Assembly (NCBI GenBank): GCA_048493715.1
Contig: JBGDCZ010000008.1
Location: 15,710 to 79,709, forward strand
DNA length: 64,000 nt
Origin: Arsenophonus sp048493715
GTDB taxonomy: Bacteria; Pseudomonadota; Gammaproteobacteria; Enterobacterales; Enterobacteriaceae
Direction of reading: 5' to 3'
Below, one piece after another: positions 49,701 through 59,514 of the stretch (position 1 is the stretch's first letter; each line of letters starts with the position of its first letter). A program made the translations under genes and the position numbers. The notes beneath the pieces are model-generated. The model did not search any database and had not been told where the DNA came from. It saw nothing but the letters and a program-made list of their open reading frames with translations.

Positions 49701-51491
49701 CATATCAAATAGCGTTACCCCACTGGACTTAAAGCCAGCAATAGTAAAGGTAATCGCTTTACCAGCTAGTGGCTGATGTTTTTTATTCTGTACTAATGCA
49801 GTGGCAACATAAGTATCGCTATTATTAGCTACCAGGGTGTTATTTGGTGTTAACGAAATTGCTCTGATGGTATCTTGTGATGGTTTGACATTAATCGTCA
49901 TAACGGCAGTATTGGATTGATTACCTTCATTATCAACAGCTACCGCTGAAATTCGGTAAGATTGAGATGCTTTTTCCCGTGGTTGGAAAATATAAGCCGG
50001 TAAGGTTAGATTAATGGTGGTTGGTGACATAACCTGAATGTTACCACCTTGGGCGATCAACTCCGGCGCTGACCAGTTAACCTTTTTTAAGCCATATTTC
50101 GCTTTATTGACAGTAACAGTGACCGGCAAAGTTTGTGCCGCTTCGCCGTTCGTATTTTCTGGCAAAGAAATGGATAATAATTCTTGTTTACGATATTGCA
50201 TAACAATATTGTAATTGCGATCGACAAAATCGTAACGGTTTCCGACTAAACTACGCATTAAGTCAACATTATCCGGATCAAGTTGTTCTGCTAACAGTAC
50301 TCCAAACCGATATGCTAGCTCCATACCAATATTACTTTCCTTGGTATCACCACGAGAAATCTGGGTTTTAAAGGTCAATAATGGGAAAGGGGTATAACTT
50401 AAACCCAATGTGGTGGCTGACGGATTATCGACCAAATCACCTGATGACAGGCCATGATTAAGGCTGATACCATCACCAAAATACTTTTCATATTTAGCAT
50501 AAGCACCTAAATGCGGATAACTGGGTAAAAATCCTTCAGCCCTCAGATCAAACCCATTGGCAGGGCGCTCATCATAATCTCGCAGATCATGCATTGATGA
50601 TTGGTGCCAGTCTGTTAAGCGAAAATAGCTATTAACAGCCAATTTAATATAATCTGCCCATAATTCACCGCCAACACTAAAACGTGAGTTACTGTTGGTA
50701 ATATCATAATCATAAAAACTGTTAATGCCCCACATCCAGGCATCTTGGTATTGGCGATAACCGACACCTAGATTAGTAGTGTTGCGATGATCATTCGCTC
50801 TAATACCGATTTGGCTAAATAACAAGCTATTCGGTTTATCCACTAGCGGTACCAATAAATCGACATCAGCGGTTTTATTTGAATTAATTTGCACCCTGGC
50901 GTTACCAAGCTGGCTTAACCAATCATGGATTTTTTGATTTACCAAATTTTCACCGATACTACGCGCATAACTCATGTAAGCCTTGATAGCATCATCCGTT
51001 GACAGTGTCTGGGCTAATTGAGAAATATTTTGCGCAATTTGTTGTTCGGTTGAAACAACAGTTGGCGAATTTTGCTCACTATCGTTGCTGCTTAATGTTG
51101 GTAATGTGTTAAAAATATCATCCTGCTGAATATTTTTAGGTGGTTGGATTGATGTTGCTATTGGTTGGGAAGAGAAGTGTAACTCTAACATGGATAACGC
51201 CAAATCCCCTGAAATACTTGGCGTAGATGATTTTACTACCGTACTATTTTCATCCAACACTACCGGCTCTTTATCGACCGAGGATACCTCATTCGTCATA
51301 GGACGCTTTATCAAATTATTCAGGCCATTAATAGTGTCCATCATGGGATGATTTGACTGACTATTTTGTGCCGCTTTCACAATTGATGAAGAGGCAACGA
51401 AAACTGGCAAAGACAGTTGTATAAACAGTAATATATAGGCAATTATCCGTTTCGTTTTTGTAAAATAATTATTGGCAATAATACGTTGCAT
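46704..51491 (-). CDS. Invasin/intimin-type inverse autotransporter with eight Ig-like repeats (copy 1)
   Basis: About 1595 residues from ATG 51491 (MQRIIANNYFTKTK); a longer start is possible but the paralogue begins MQCIANRYYSKTK. A long signal peptide (IIAYILLFIQLSLPVFVASS) is followed by a linker, then the inverse-autotransporter beta-barrel (about residues 190-430: FSQIGIRANDHRNTTNLGVG, GGELWADYIKLAVNSYFRLT, ERPANGFDLRAEGFLPSYPH, NRYDFVDRNYNIVMQYRKQE). Eight Big_1-like domains of roughly 100 residues follow, each with a KVADGxNxFTFxAQLVD start and SQTDExGxATIxLxS end. The last about 190 residues form an exposed tip with two Cys (GFCLEKNKRL, VMCFQDL) and the WGEWG motif. No LysM is seen. 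Likely an adhesin. Confidence 0.92.
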   Translation of the reverse strand: MQRIIANNYFTKTKRIIAYILLFIQLSLPVFVASSSIVKAAQNSQSNHPMMDTINGLNNLIKRPMTNEVSSVDKEPVVLDENSTVVKSSTPSISGDLALSMLELHFSSQPIATSIQPPKNIQQDDIFNTLPTLSSNDSEQNSPTVVSTEQQIAQNISQLAQTLSTDDAIKAYMSYARSIGENLVNQKIHDWLSQLGNARVQINSNKTADVDLLVPLVDKPNSLLFSQIGIRANDHRNTTNLGVGYRQYQDAWMWGINSFYDYDITNSNSRFSVGGELWADYIKLAVNSYFRLTDWHQSSMHDLRDYDERPANGFDLRAEGFLPSYPHLGAYAKYEKYFGDGISLNHGLSSGDLVDNPSATTLGLSYTPFPLLTFKTQISRGDTKESNIGMELAYRFGVLLAEQLDPDNVDLMRSLVGNRYDFVDRNYNIVMQYRKQELLSISLPENTNGEAAQTLPVTVTVNKAKYGLKKVNWSAPELIAQGGNIQVMSPTTINLTLPAYIFQPREKASQSYRISAVAVDNEGNQSNTAVMTINVKPSQDTIRAISLTPNNTLVANNSDTYVATALVQNKKHQPLAGKAITFTIAGFKSSGVTLFDMNGNSGDHVTVSTDSEGKAGVRINSKVVGTGTLTAEMKNGNRNAIPVSFLPDIATAKVHNVTLIGAETNKVADGISRFTFEALVTDQFDNPVPKVNVNWSHDKGNTAILSAQQSQTDENGRATITLTSQVVVDNVTVSANYHTAANKVAANKAVNFIYILATAKVDSVTLKDSELIKVADNNSFFTFTAQLVDGNGNPIKQKGLEVNWSHNKGDEVRLARKSQTDEEGRASIKLQSTMEAIEGVIVSARFGSTKRVDAKSEVTFIADENTIKVKSVTLNGGIHSKLANGYNRFIFTALVVDYNNSPVEQRTVKWAHNKNDEVSLSATTSQTDENGLAVITLYSTTTAVDNIIVSAQYGSSTAVPAQEVNFYADIKTAKVKSVTLVDPVASKVADGNNTFTFKVRLVDRYDNPINKAGLLVEWSHNKEGQVKLSAQTSLTDESGIATIILQSSKSAVDKVKVYAKYKVPPKIAANEEVSFTGDVTTARVGNINLNDAGTSKIADGKSSFEFSAQLVDSQGNAVKQAGLEIKWRQDKGTKVSLPTTSKTDADGRATVILQSTRTAVEKIGIFAQYDTSDEKQAEEVSFIADINTAQIKEVTLVDTDIGIDKVANGSNFFTFNAQLADKYGNPIKIADLDITWLLDDKVKDVQLSAASSKTDSSGRATIQLKSTTKAVDYVVVSAQFGPTAKVDAKTAVNFIADVTTAKVGNVTLDGDILRKVADGKNHFIFKAQLVDRYHNLIRKPNLVVNWQQDKGNLVTLSSASSKTDTNGQATIELQNTKIAVSDIVVSALYGSGKKKDADEKVNFIQVSFDVIQVNGHQFNLNDGFPSIGFRNATFTIETNGDDADKFDWQSDQPSWVRVKNGKVDFIGDASSQSKTVTITAQHKTGGSPLTYKIKLDKWATYYEDVIRLDTARGFCLEKNKRLPVVKELSMQQNLRGMNSIWGEWGSRNYYQVPNFRGKIYYWVENGSNLTNSVGMQSGKWDRNIHPQLVMCFQDL

Positions 51492-51654
51492 TAATCTCTT
51501 CCATAATAATATAAATGTTACCAACAAAATCCCGAGCGTATCTTTTACTATATGCTAATGATTTTCATACAATCTATTGCATGAGAGGCAACTGTTTAGC
51601 CAGCGAATAAACATTGCCTTTCTCATTTCAAACATATAGTGCGGACTAAAATCT

Positions 51655-54600
51655 TTAACCGGTGAAATCTCTTACACAAATAATAGAGCGGAGTGCTTCC
51701 TCTGGTAAACCATCTCTAAATCCATCTTCCAAGTTAATGTATTCCCGATAATAATTGGGAGCTTGGGTAAAACTCCAATAAGATTTCTCGGCTATACGAT
51801 AAGTCTTGAATCGACCCCATTCTCCCCACAACGTGTTCATACTTCGTATATTTTTTCCTTGTGTTAGGTGATTTATTTGTTGTAGCTTCAATCCTTTTTT
51901 TAGGCAAAAAGCCTCTGCTTCCTTCCACATTTTGGGTTCAGAATAAAAGGTATACCAATCCGTTAAGGTAAACGTGTATTTGACAGGCTTACCGCCAGTT
52001 TCATGAGTTGCTTCAATAGTGACGGTTTTACTTAGTCCGGAGGCATTGTCAGTAAAAGTTACTGTGCCATCTGCATCAACCAAGACCCAATTTCGATTAC
52101 TTTTCCAGCTAAATTCTGACGCCGGTGCGCCTTGCGTCACGAGGGTAAATTTAGCGCCTTGGAAGCCAGTGGTTGGGAATTTATCGCTTATGGGGAAATC
52201 ATGGTTATTAACACTTACATGCTTAAACGAGACATTAATAAAACTGATTTTTCTATCCGCAGGTTGTGGCGTTTTACTAGCATAACGGGCGCTAACCTGC
52301 ACATTTTCTACCGCCATACTATTATTACTTACTAAAGTGATAGAAGTGATTCCATCTGCATCAGTTTTACTGATTTCACCACCCTCGAAGCTAATATTGT
52401 TATCGGGGCTAGTCGACCAAGTAATTGGTAGATTTGCTTCCTTGATCGGATTGCCATTATCATCAACCAGTTCTGCTTTAAAGATAAATTTATTATCAGG
52501 ATGAGCAACTTTACGCTCTATCCTATCTTGTAACTTGACATTTCTGACCTGAGCTTTGTTCTTGTTAGCAATAAAACTCACTTTATCTTCAGCCGGTATA
52601 TTACTAGAACCAAATCTGGCATTAACCTGAACATCATCTACCGCAAATGTGGTACTTTTTAATACCGTCATGGCAATACCATCTTTATTGGTTTGGCTCG
52701 TCTGATTTAATTCAGCCTTGCCTGGTTTATCATGTCCCCAATAGATGATTTTGCCTGCTTGTTTGATTGCATTACCATTTTTATCAAACAATTGCACCCT
52801 AAAGGTAAAATGCGTATTACCATCGGCAATTTTATGCAATTGTTGCCCATCTAATGTAATCTTACCTAACCTAGCCGAAAACTCATCAGCGGTAAAACTC
52901 ACTGTTTCATTAGCCACTTGAGTATGATTACCATAACTGGCACTGACCCGAATATTATCCACAGCTTGTGTGGTGCTGTGTAATTTAATAGTGGCGATTC
53001 CATCTTCATTGGTTTGGCTACGGCTGTCTAACTTAACTTTATTAGATTGATCATGTGACCAATTGATTGGCAATCCTTTTTCCTTAATTGGATTATTATG
53101 GTCATCAACCAATTTTACGGTAAAGGTAAAGAAAGTATTACCATCGGCAACTTTAGTACGGTCTGCACCGTCTATAAGAACGCTAGCGATACGAGTTTTG
53201 CTCTTATTGGCAATAAAACTCACTTTCTGCTTGGCATCTATTTCATCAAAGTTGCCAGAGCTAGCGCTAATTTGTACCTCATCGACTGCTGTGGTTGTAC
53301 TTTGTAGCGTAATGGTAGCTATTCCATGCTCATCAGTTTGACTGGTCTTAGCCGATAACTTAACGTCATCTTTATCATGGAACCAATCAACTTTGATCCC
53401 GGCCTTATTCACAGGTTGATTCTTGTTATCGACAAGCTGCGCTGTAAAAGTAAATTTGGCTATACCATCAGCCACCTTCACATTGACTGCATCCGTTAAT
53501 TCAACACTACCTAGTTTAATGGTGCCTTCTTCAGCAACAAAATTGACTTTTTTATTGGCTGGGACACTTGTTGTACCAGAATAGTTTGCGCTAACCAGTA
53601 TTTCCTTAACGGCATCGGTGGTACTTTTTAGCTGAATGGTGGCAATACCATTGCTATCAGTTTGACTTGTGTCTGCTGATAATTGAACATCTTTTGAGTC
53701 TTTATCATGTGTCCAATTAACTGACAAGCCGCTTTTTTTGATCAGGTTACCATGACCATCCACCAGTTGCGCACTGAAAGTAAAATAACTTGTTCCATTA
53801 GCAACTTTATTTATTGTCCGACCATTTAGTGAAACATCACGAACCATGGCAGTGCGTTCATCAGCAACAAAACTGACTACTTTATTTGCTGTCATTGCAA
53901 AAGTAGCAGCATATTTTGCACTGACCTCCACATTATCTACCGCAGTGGTAGTACTAATCAGAGTGGTGCTCGCTCGTCCGTTAGCATCTGTTTTGCTATT
54001 AGTAGCTGTTAAAAAGACGTGGGCTGACTGATTATTTGACCAGACTACATCAACATTCGGTATCGGATTATTAAACTGATCAATAACAAATGCTTCGTAG
54101 CTAAAGCTATCGTTTCCATTAGCTACCTTACTGGTTTTGTTATCAATTAGCTTGACATTTCTAACTTTTGCAGTAGTGGTATCAGGGGTAAATTGGATAG
54201 CAATAGTCTTTTTCTTACCATTCGCCATGGTAGCAATTAACTCTCCCTGACCAGCCAAGAAACTCATAACTCTAATGTTGATCTTACCCTCGGCATCCGT
54301 CGTCTCAGTCAAAGGATTGCTACGTCTTTGGCCATCTTCGCTAAGCAAAACTACCGCTACATTGCCGCCATTATTTTTAGCTGCAAGCGTACTGGCACTT
54401 TTCTTAAAACCCGTAACAGAAAATGTCACTTGTTTGTTCGCTAGTGGTAGCCCGTTGTCATTTTTTAGCTGCACTTGAGCTAAATAAGTTTGATTACCAT
54501 CTGCTGGTATTGGTGTCGGATCCTGTAAAGAGAAATAAGCAAAACCTTCTTTTGATTGAGTAACATTAATTGCCATTACGGCAGCTTTAGATTTATTACC

Positions 54601-56115
54601 TTCATTATCAACACCGACAGCGGATAAAGTATAAGATTTACTACCATGGTTATCTTCATCGTAGGCAGGTAATACTAGGTTAATGGTGGTTGCTGAAGTC
54701 TGGTTGATCTTACCACCTTTAGCTACTAATTCAGGGGCACTCCATAAGATTTTATTTAGTCCATACTTGGCTTTTTGAACGGTTACTTTTATTGCTATGG
54801 TTTGGGCCGCTTTCGCCGTCATACTTTCTGGCAGAGAAATCGCTAATATTTCCTGCTTACGATACTGCATGACGATATTGTAATTACGATCGACAAAATC
54901 ATAGCGATTGCCCGCTAAACTATACATTAAATCAACATTATCTGGATTTAACTGAGCAGCCAGCGGTATACCAAATCGATAAGCAAACTCCAGCCCAAGG
55001 AGACTGTCGTTGGAGTCTCCCTGAGAGAGTTGAGTTTTTAATGTTAATAACGGGAAAGGGGTATAACTTAAACCAAAAGTTGTGGTAGAAGGGTTACTTT
55101 TTAAATCTTTAGCGGATTTATGATTAAGACTAACACCATCGCCAAAGTATTGTTCATATTTCACATAAGCCCCTAAATGAGGATAACTTGGTAAGTAACC
55201 TTCAGCGCGTATATCAAATCCATTGGCTGGCCGTTCATCATAATCGCGCATGTCATGCAAGTGTGACTGATGCCAATCCGTTAAGCGAAAATAACCATTT
55301 AACGCAAGTTTCAAATAATAGGCCCATAACTCACCACCAACACCAAAACGGGCATTACCTCCGCTAATATCATAATCGTAGAAACTGTTAATTCCCCACA
55401 TCCAATTATACTGATATTGACGATAACCTAATCCTAAGTTGGTAGTACTCCGTTGATCATTAGCTCGAATACCAATTTGACTAAATAATAAGCTGTTTGA
55501 CCTATCAATTATAGGTAATAGTAAATCAGCATCGCCTGTTTTATCTGAACTAATTTGTACTCGTGCTTTGCCATATTGATTTAACCAGTCATTAATTTTC
55601 TGATTTAATAGGCTTTCACCTCGATTACGCGCATAACCGATAGCCGCTTCTGTAGCATTATTATTGGCAAGAACTTGTGCAACTTGAGTTGCACCTTGCA
55701 CAAACTGTTTTTCTGATGACGCTATTGGTTTATCCGGCAGGTTTTCTTGGATACCTAATGTTGGTAACGAACGATTTTGAGCGACTAGAGGTCTGTTATT
55801 ATTTGACGTTGATACTGAAATTAATGATGTATTAGCGGGCAAAGCATGAATATTGCCGCTTGATACAGCAGATCCATTTGCTGAAAATGATGAAGTTGGT
55901 TCTGGAATTGAATTTTTTAAAGCAGAGTTATTATTCATCAACGCATCAATACCATTGATGGTTTCCAGCATTTGGTTGCCTGAAAGATCATCCTGCGTCG
56001 CTTTAGCTACTGATGAACAAGTGACAAAAATAGGTAAAAACAATTGCATGAATAACAATATACATGCGGTTACCCATTTTGTTTTCGAATAGTAACGATT
56101 AGCAATGCATTGCAT
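51655..56115 (-). CDS. Invasin/intimin-type inverse autotransporter with seven Ig-like repeats (copy 2)
   Basis: 1486-residue paralogue of the downstream gene, same strand, 163 bases before it, so possibly co-transcribed. Signal peptide (ILLFMQLFLPIFVTCSSVAKA), linker, barrel (FSQIGIRANDQRSTTNLGLG; ERPANGFDIRAEGYLPSYPH; NRYDFVDRNYNIVMQYRKQE), then seven Ig-like domains, one fewer than copy 1. The tip domain has AFCLKKGLKL, RSMNTLWGEWGRF and SIICVRDF. Repeats differ considerably from each other and from copy 1, so the duplication is not recent. The frame is intact over 4.4 kb. In this family the barrel anchors in the outer membrane and the Ig rod projects outward to bind host cells. Confidence 0.92.
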   Translation of the reverse strand: MQCIANRYYSKTKWVTACILLFMQLFLPIFVTCSSVAKATQDDLSGNQMLETINGIDALMNNNSALKNSIPEPTSSFSANGSAVSSGNIHALPANTSLISVSTSNNNRPLVAQNRSLPTLGIQENLPDKPIASSEKQFVQGATQVAQVLANNNATEAAIGYARNRGESLLNQKINDWLNQYGKARVQISSDKTGDADLLLPIIDRSNSLLFSQIGIRANDQRSTTNLGLGYRQYQYNWMWGINSFYDYDISGGNARFGVGGELWAYYLKLALNGYFRLTDWHQSHLHDMRDYDERPANGFDIRAEGYLPSYPHLGAYVKYEQYFGDGVSLNHKSAKDLKSNPSTTTFGLSYTPFPLLTLKTQLSQGDSNDSLLGLEFAYRFGIPLAAQLNPDNVDLMYSLAGNRYDFVDRNYNIVMQYRKQEILAISLPESMTAKAAQTIAIKVTVQKAKYGLNKILWSAPELVAKGGKINQTSATTINLVLPAYDEDNHGSKSYTLSAVGVDNEGNKSKAAVMAINVTQSKEGFAYFSLQDPTPIPADGNQTYLAQVQLKNDNGLPLANKQVTFSVTGFKKSASTLAAKNNGGNVAVVLLSEDGQRRSNPLTETTDAEGKINIRVMSFLAGQGELIATMANGKKKTIAIQFTPDTTTAKVRNVKLIDNKTSKVANGNDSFSYEAFVIDQFNNPIPNVDVVWSNNQSAHVFLTATNSKTDANGRASTTLISTTTAVDNVEVSAKYAATFAMTANKVVSFVADERTAMVRDVSLNGRTINKVANGTSYFTFSAQLVDGHGNLIKKSGLSVNWTHDKDSKDVQLSADTSQTDSNGIATIQLKSTTDAVKEILVSANYSGTTSVPANKKVNFVAEEGTIKLGSVELTDAVNVKVADGIAKFTFTAQLVDNKNQPVNKAGIKVDWFHDKDDVKLSAKTSQTDEHGIATITLQSTTTAVDEVQISASSGNFDEIDAKQKVSFIANKSKTRIASVLIDGADRTKVADGNTFFTFTVKLVDDHNNPIKEKGLPINWSHDQSNKVKLDSRSQTNEDGIATIKLHSTTQAVDNIRVSASYGNHTQVANETVSFTADEFSARLGKITLDGQQLHKIADGNTHFTFRVQLFDKNGNAIKQAGKIIYWGHDKPGKAELNQTSQTNKDGIAMTVLKSTTFAVDDVQVNARFGSSNIPAEDKVSFIANKNKAQVRNVKLQDRIERKVAHPDNKFIFKAELVDDNGNPIKEANLPITWSTSPDNNISFEGGEISKTDADGITSITLVSNNSMAVENVQVSARYASKTPQPADRKISFINVSFKHVSVNNHDFPISDKFPTTGFQGAKFTLVTQGAPASEFSWKSNRNWVLVDADGTVTFTDNASGLSKTVTIEATHETGGKPVKYTFTLTDWYTFYSEPKMWKEAEAFCLKKGLKLQQINHLTQGKNIRSMNTLWGEWGRFKTYRIAEKSYWSFTQAPNYYREYINLEDGFRDGLPEEALRSIICVRDFTG

Positions 56116-57230
56116 AAATAATTTACCTATCTAAATAATATAAAAATCCAGCTACTATTATTGAGTAAAATAAAAACAAGTACTAAATAATAATTTCAAT
56201 CTACACTTTGATTAATAAATAAAAACATTGACATGCAACTACTCTTATATTCACTACTTTATCCTCTATCCTCAATTCTCTATATTGATATTTAAAAAAT
56301 TATCATTTTTATAATTATCAATTAAATAAGCATTAGATCACTTTAAATTAATACTACCTAATAGATAAAACAGATTAATGAAGGGTGAAAAAGGGAGTCA
56401 TAATATTCCATTTACAATATTCCTTTGTTTAATTTTTAGTTATCTATTTTTATAATAAAATATAGATAAGTTTTATTTAAAAACGTATAAATTTGTTTCT
56501 TATTATGAATTAATATCGCCATACAATATAAACTCAAAAAATTAACATAAATACAAATTTAACATAAAAAAACAACAAAATCTTATGTTAAAGTAATATA
56601 ACCCATTAATTTAAAAAATATTATTTTTATTATTTGATTTTTTCATTTAAAAAATTTCAACAAAAATCAGATTAAACAATGTTTTTATTACCGAATTGTT
56701 AACTAATCACCCACCAATTATTATTTTTATTAATAATATATTACAAATGGAAATGTTTATATTTAGCAAAACAGATTCATTTTTAACATTTATTTAATAC
56801 CATTCCAATGTGACGAATATTTAATAACGATTAACCAATCAATTATATTTAGTGATAAATTTAAAAATAGAATATTGGCACACCAATTTCTACTTAAGAA
56901 AAAATTAAGTAATAAGAAAAAAAACGCAAAATAAAATAGCAAAAAATTCATTGACAAATGACTAATAATACCTAACAACACGTTCTCATATAATCCAAAT
57001 TTTGCTAAACCAGCAGGATATTAACTAAACAGACAAACTATAATATAGTTGGTAATATCTTCTAACCATAATGGAAACAAAATTAACTTTTTATTTTTAT
57101 ATTACTAACCACAGAATGAGATGCGGATATTTTGCATTCATTTTAGGTCTTGTTATGTTACTATTCTTAGCATAATAAACGGGATATGCTCATTAAATTT
57201 AAATAAACATAAAAAAATGCCAGCAATAAT
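56116..57230. other. 1.1 kb gene-free AT-rich region upstream of the invasins
   Basis: Very AT-rich with no credible gene on either strand. It must include the promoter for the invasin pair at its left end and any for the glycosylase relic at its right end. I see only A/T tracts, no dyad or known box. Confidence 0.6.
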
Positions 57231-58108
57231 ATGATCATCCATTTACCAAACAATTATCACTACCAAGACTTTCTTGCCTATCACTTACGAGATAAACAAA
57301 GTGTGGCGGAAATTGTAGTTAATACCCAATTAAGAAAAGAAATTACATGGTATGGACAAGCTGCTAAGTTAACTTTTATATTAAACAAAAATAGTGTTTC
57401 GCTGGCTTTGCACATTGATAATCCCTATCCCCTTATCAATTAGGAAGAACTAGAAAAACTTGACAAAAATATGCTGGGTTTATATCAAAAGATTGAACCG
57501 TTTGAAGATAAATATTATAACCACCCAGTTATTGGTAAGTTAATTTCTCGGCAACGGGGTCTAAGAATTTATCAAGCAGCAATAGCATTTGAAGCTATTA
57601 GTTGGGCAATTATAGGGCAACAAATTAGTGGTGCTGCCGGCTATTGCTATTCGCCACCGATTCATTCAGGCTTTTGGTAAACAACACCACTCAGGAATTT
57701 GGTGTTTTCCTTCTTCTGGGCAATTCAAGCTCATGATGAAGAAAAACTACGGATATGTGGCTTCTCTATCAGTAAAGCAAAAACACTTAATGCAATATGT
57801 TAAAAAGAGATCATCACATATTAAATGCTCAGCTAGATGAAACTAATTTTTCAGTATGGACACAAAAACTTAATGAAATAAAAGGAATTGGACCATGGAC
57901 AATCAGTTATTCCTTGCTTCGGGGTTTCAATTATTTAAACGGTTCACTACATGGTGATGTTGCAGTTCAGCGTAATCTTCAATATTTATTAAAATGTAGT
58001 GAAAAAATAACCGCACAAGAAACAGAAAAATGGTTAGCCCCATTTGCTCCCTGGAAAGCGCTTGTTGTTGCCCATCTCTGGCAACAACAATCTAGTGCTA
58101 GCTATTAA
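57231..58108 (+). pseudogene. AlkA-type DNA-3-methyladenine glycosylase II relic
   Basis: Helix-hairpin-helix base-excision glycosylase relic. The N-terminal part reads MIIHLPNNYHYQDFLAYHLR, then WYGQAAKLTFILN; after a TAG at 57440 the text continues EELEKLDKNMLGLYQKIEPF and RGLRIYQAAIAFEAISWAII GQQIS (the conserved GQQIS helix). The C-terminal part contains the hairpin LNEIKGIGPWTISYSLLRGF and HGDVAVQRNLQYLL, with the catalytic Asp in GDVAV. Frame shifts near 57640, 57690 and 57800 break it. Together with the tag relic this removes both 3-methyladenine glycosylases visible here. E. coli AlkA is a distant relative; the exact orthology is uncertain. Confidence 0.82.
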
Positions 58109-58209
58109 ACCTACACATTAGATCTTATTAGCTAAAACCAACACTTACAATAAACCGCGTTTAATAACCGAAATAAACGGTAGTCCAATATTATTTAATT
58201 TTTTTTAAG

Positions 58210-58889
58210 TTAGTTCACAAATTGTCCTTCATCATTAATATACTCAACCCAAACCTCATTATCTAAGTCAATATGTCCTTTATTTTCTACTGTTTGTTGT
58301 GAAAAAGGGGGCAACATAACGGTATCAGATAAAACATTATCTTTTATCTGATTATATAGTGCAGACATAGTAAAAAAATAAGCGGTTGGGTTAGCAATAA
58401 AAAGTGTCTTACCAGACTGATTGATTTTTATGTGATCTGCTACATCTTGAGAAGTTTTACTGATATTTTGTGGCCGATAAAACAATTTAATTCGTGTTCT
58501 TAAAGCTAACTGTAAAGTATTCTCGGTTTTTAAGTTAGTTAGTTTTGGTGGAATATCCAACACATTAAGATAAAAAACAAATTCGCGATCGGTCGGCAAC
58601 TGATTTGCTAACCGTCTAATATAAAGTTTTGCTCCTGCTCTAAAGTTTAGTTTAACAACCGGCGGTGTCACGATAAAAGGAGCTTGTGTTGAATTCGGGG
58701 TAGAATCAAGATTACCTTCATCAACCCAACCTTGCACCAGTGATGAGTTATCGCTTGAATTAACTAATTGAATAACGACTTCTTTTCTTTCAGCTGGGAA
58801 AATCACTAGCGTTCCTTTAAGAAAAACACTACTACAACTTGAAAAAACAATAAAATATAAGAAGATAGCTAAGTAAATTTTTTTCTCAT
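58210..58889 (-). pseudogene. Periplasmic fimbrial chaperone (second copy), signal peptide frameshifted
   Basis: PapD-like chaperone that would fold pilins. The mature part is fully open: FPAERKEVVIQLVNSSDNSS, VQGWVDEGNLDSTPNSTQAP, FIVTPPVVKL, REFVFYLNVLDIPP and the LALRTRIKLFYRP segment, the PapD fold signature with subunit-binding strand. Upstream the frame reads YLAIFLYFIVFSS, a signal-like helix, and reaches ATG AGA AAA AAA only if one A is added to the A7 run near 58880. So the sole lesion seen is a one-base change in a homopolymer. It is the last gene of the fimbrial locus and resembles the first chaperone. Confidence 0.78.
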
Positions 58890-58919
58890 GTTTTTATCAA
58901 TCCTTATAATTAATAGCAT

Positions 58920-59503
58920 TTAGTCATAAGAAAATACAAAAGTAGCGGTTGAGGTTATTTTCGCTGCTGAAATATTATTCAAATCATAAATATAGTAATA
59001 GGTACCCATATTAATGGCAAAGAAAGGTGCTAAAGAACCGCGAACAGAAACATTAAAAATAGTTGTCGCATTGCCCTGCACACTTTCACTACTGGAAAAC
59101 ACAATTGGTGATGAAGTTTTATTGCCTTGAACAACGCGAAATACTACTCCTTTCGCGCCTTGTGATGTGGTATTTATTAACACGGTTTTATCTGAGCTAT
59201 GTAAATTATTACTCGCTAAAAACATGGCAATGTTTCGCGTCGTTTTATTGCCAGTCATAAGAAGATCGTTGCAACTAAAATTCAGTGTAAGGGGTTGATA
59301 ACCGGGTCTATCGCTATTTTTAAGATCACTAATAGTAACAATTGGTAAATTAACTACTAACCCTTTGTTTGAAAAATCACAAGTAGTCGCAATAGCGATT
59401 ATATCTAATGGTAATTGGCTGCAGAAAAATATCATTGCTATCAATGGGCCATTGCTAAGTTAATAAGAGTTCTATTAATTTCGTTACAATTTCAATTAAC
59501 CAT
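58920..59503 (-). pseudogene. Minor fimbrial subunit, start region broken
   Basis: The open part encodes a pilin-type domain: TTCDFSNKGLVVNLPIVTIS, LTLNFSCNDLLMTGNKTTRN (the two cysteines) and the terminal ATFVFSYD, where the donor-strand-complemented C-terminal strand is expected. It is preceded by a signal-like stretch PLIAMIFFCSQLPLDIIAIA. The open frame alone starts at TTG 59444 or ATG 59435, which would cut the signal peptide; a better ATG at 59503 is out of frame, with NRTLINLAM between. I therefore read a frameshift in the leader. It could alternatively be the C-terminal domain of a two-domain tip adhesin together with the upstream gene. Confidence 0.62.
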
Positions 59504-59514
59504 ATCAGAATACC

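Noticed and set aside
47145..54478. Many open frames of 60-120 codons on the strand opposite the two invasin genes
   Set aside because: They are antisense shadows of the repeated Ig-like coding, recur at the same place in each repeat, and have no ribosome sites or recognisable products.
46704..56115. Regularly spaced repeats reminiscent of a CRISPR or other array
   Set aside because: The period is about 300 bp, the units are coding and diverged, and they match Ig-like domains of inverse autotransporters.
56790..56981. Hydrophobic 63-codon frame in the gene-free region
   Set aside because: It is composed of Phe/Leu/Ile/Asn from AT-rich DNA with no ribosome site or context; likely chance.
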